Shown: in pieces, positions 36,688 through 37,418 of the stretch
How positions within the stretch are numbered: the stretch's first letter is position 1
Layout of the letters: every line of letters begins with the position of its first letter
NCBI GenBank assembly: GCA_903994365.1
Contig: CAJEXL010000019.1
Location: 1-37,418, forward strand
Origin: an uncultured Chlorobiaceae bacterium
Lineage (GTDB): Bacteria; Bacteroidota; Chlorobiia; Chlorobiales; Chlorobiaceae
Length of the DNA stretch: 37,418 nucleotides
Reading direction: 5' to 3'
Notes under the pieces: model-generated
Database searches by the model: none
What the model was told of the DNA's origin: nothing
Seen by the model: the letters and a program-made list of their open reading frames with translations, nothing else
Translations under genes and position numbers: made by a program

Positions 36688-37140
36688 TTATCGCGGTTTG
36701 TGGATAATGTATGCGACAACTCCCCAGACGAGAAAGTCATTCTCCTCAGTGATTCGTATCGGCTTGAACTCAGCATTGGCAGGAACAAGATAAACCCCAT
36801 CGTCCCGCACCGACAGGCGCTTCACCGTAAACTCCCCATTAAGAAAGCAGACGGCAATATCTCCATCCTTCGCCTCAAGCGCTTTGTCAATCACCAGCAA
36901 GTCCCCATCTTCAATGCCCGCATCAATCATCGAGCAGCCCTTGACTCGCGCATAAAACGTAGCCGCCGGATGTTTGACAAGTTCCTTGTTCAGGTCAAGG
37001 GCAATCTCAACATAATCCTCAGCAGGGGAGGGGAACCCTGCCGAAACAGCCGCAGCAAAAAGCGGCAGCTCCAGTGATGTCACCAGATCAGCCGTATAAA
37101 AGTCCAGCACCGGATTGGTATGTATTCGGGAAAGGCGCAT
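36688..37140 (-). CDS. umuD: UmuD-type S24 peptidase, Pol V subunit
   Basis: This 150-residue LexA/UmuD-family protein cleaves itself on RecA filaments and then partners UmuC. The predicted cleavage site is Ala34-Gly35 in SAGFPSPAED. The catalytic Ser70 (GCSMID) and Lys107 (FTVKRL) have spacings of 36 and 37 residues, the same as Gly-side to Ser60 and Ser60 to Lys97 in E. coli UmuD. It starts at the ATG at 37140; no clear ribosome binding site is seen. It lies just upstream of umuC in a standard umuDC operon. No recognisable LexA box was found in the 278 bases to the window edge. Confidence 0.93.
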   Translation of the reverse strand: MRLSRIHTNPVLDFYTADLVTSLELPLFAAAVSAGFPSPAEDYVEIALDLNKELVKHPAATFYARVKGCSMIDAGIEDGDLLVIDKALEAKDGDIAVCFLNGEFTVKRLSVRDDGVYLVPANAEFKPIRITEENDFLVWGVVAYIIHKPR

Positions 37141-37418
37141 CAGAAATGGTGATAGTTCTCAAAATCAGGGTACCACCACAATATGCGAAAAAGAGAATGA
37201 AGAGCCACAACGGATACATCAAGCGTGCAACAGAACCTCTTTGAGCGATGAAAAAGACAACATGAATCCGTTGGGGTATTCGTGCTGCGCACTTTGCCAG
37301 ATTGTAAGCCTTGCGATTTTTCTTATCTTCTTGGTGCCCCCTCTTTGTTGGGAATCGCCCATGATATTTTACAAGTTCTGTCGATGAGATGTCTGATGTG
37401 CCCTTTATGGATAAATGT

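Noticed and set aside
37219..37362. Minus-strand 47-codon frame upstream of umuD
   Set aside because: No ribosome binding site and no recognised family; the 278 bases upstream of umuD are better treated as non-coding.

Overview
The window reads as chromosomal DNA from a green sulfur bacterium (Chlorobiaceae, Chlorobium/Pelodictyon-like). The main evidence is the 3' end of bchY (chlorophyllide a reductase) at the left edge. Supporting signs are a short Bacteroidetes/Chlorobi-type primary sigma factor, an alternative GlmU-like nucleotidyltransferase typical of that superphylum, the bacillithiol enzyme BshC, and a TTG-N20-TATATTTG promoter in front of rpmE. The species is an inference; no search was run.

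Positions 1-6173 are core genes: bchY (partial), frr and rpmE on the minus strand, then recG, rsgA and an aldehyde dehydrogenase on the plus strand. At 6161-7123 a structured inverted repeat precedes an intact MntA-HepT (MNT-HEPN) toxin-antitoxin pair closed by a strong terminator. At 7258-10725 two paralogous LuxR-type HTH regulators flank a diacylglycerol-kinase-family lipid kinase. The short regulator aligns without gaps to the last 166 residues of the long one. From 11041 to 14163 come the GlmU-like protein, a TrpG/PabA glutaminase, a LOG-family gene that has lost its catalytic centre through an internal in-frame deletion, a small haem-binding protein and an HTH regulator. Positions 14160-30547 are again mostly core: bshC-surE, a small lipoprotein, a patatin/Omp85 fusion, accD, thyX, clpP, valS, rpoD, lptG and a large M16 protease lipoprotein. 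Directly after lptG lies a 26-codon relic that looks like the C-terminus of a DUF62 SAM hydroxide adenosyltransferase.

Positions 30548-35392 form a decaying defence and mobile-DNA island. It holds a type I methyltransferase gene (hsdM) with a frameshift and a nonsense codon, an intact Rpn/PDDEXK-type nuclease, an antitoxin-like gene with a homopolymer frameshift, a frameshifted DUF559 (Vsr-like) endonuclease gene and an HsdS C-terminal remnant. Four same-orientation copies of a roughly 115-130 bp multi-hairpin palindromic repeat are interspersed. The repeat runs into the reading frames of the DUF559 gene and the HsdS tail and supplies their last codons. This repeat family and its possible link to the DUF559 nuclease is the most unusual signal in the window. 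The right edge carries an intact umuDC pair.

The apparently broken genes cluster in the island, while the long core genes around it are open end to end. This favours real decay over poor sequence, but homopolymer errors remain possible for two of the frameshifts.
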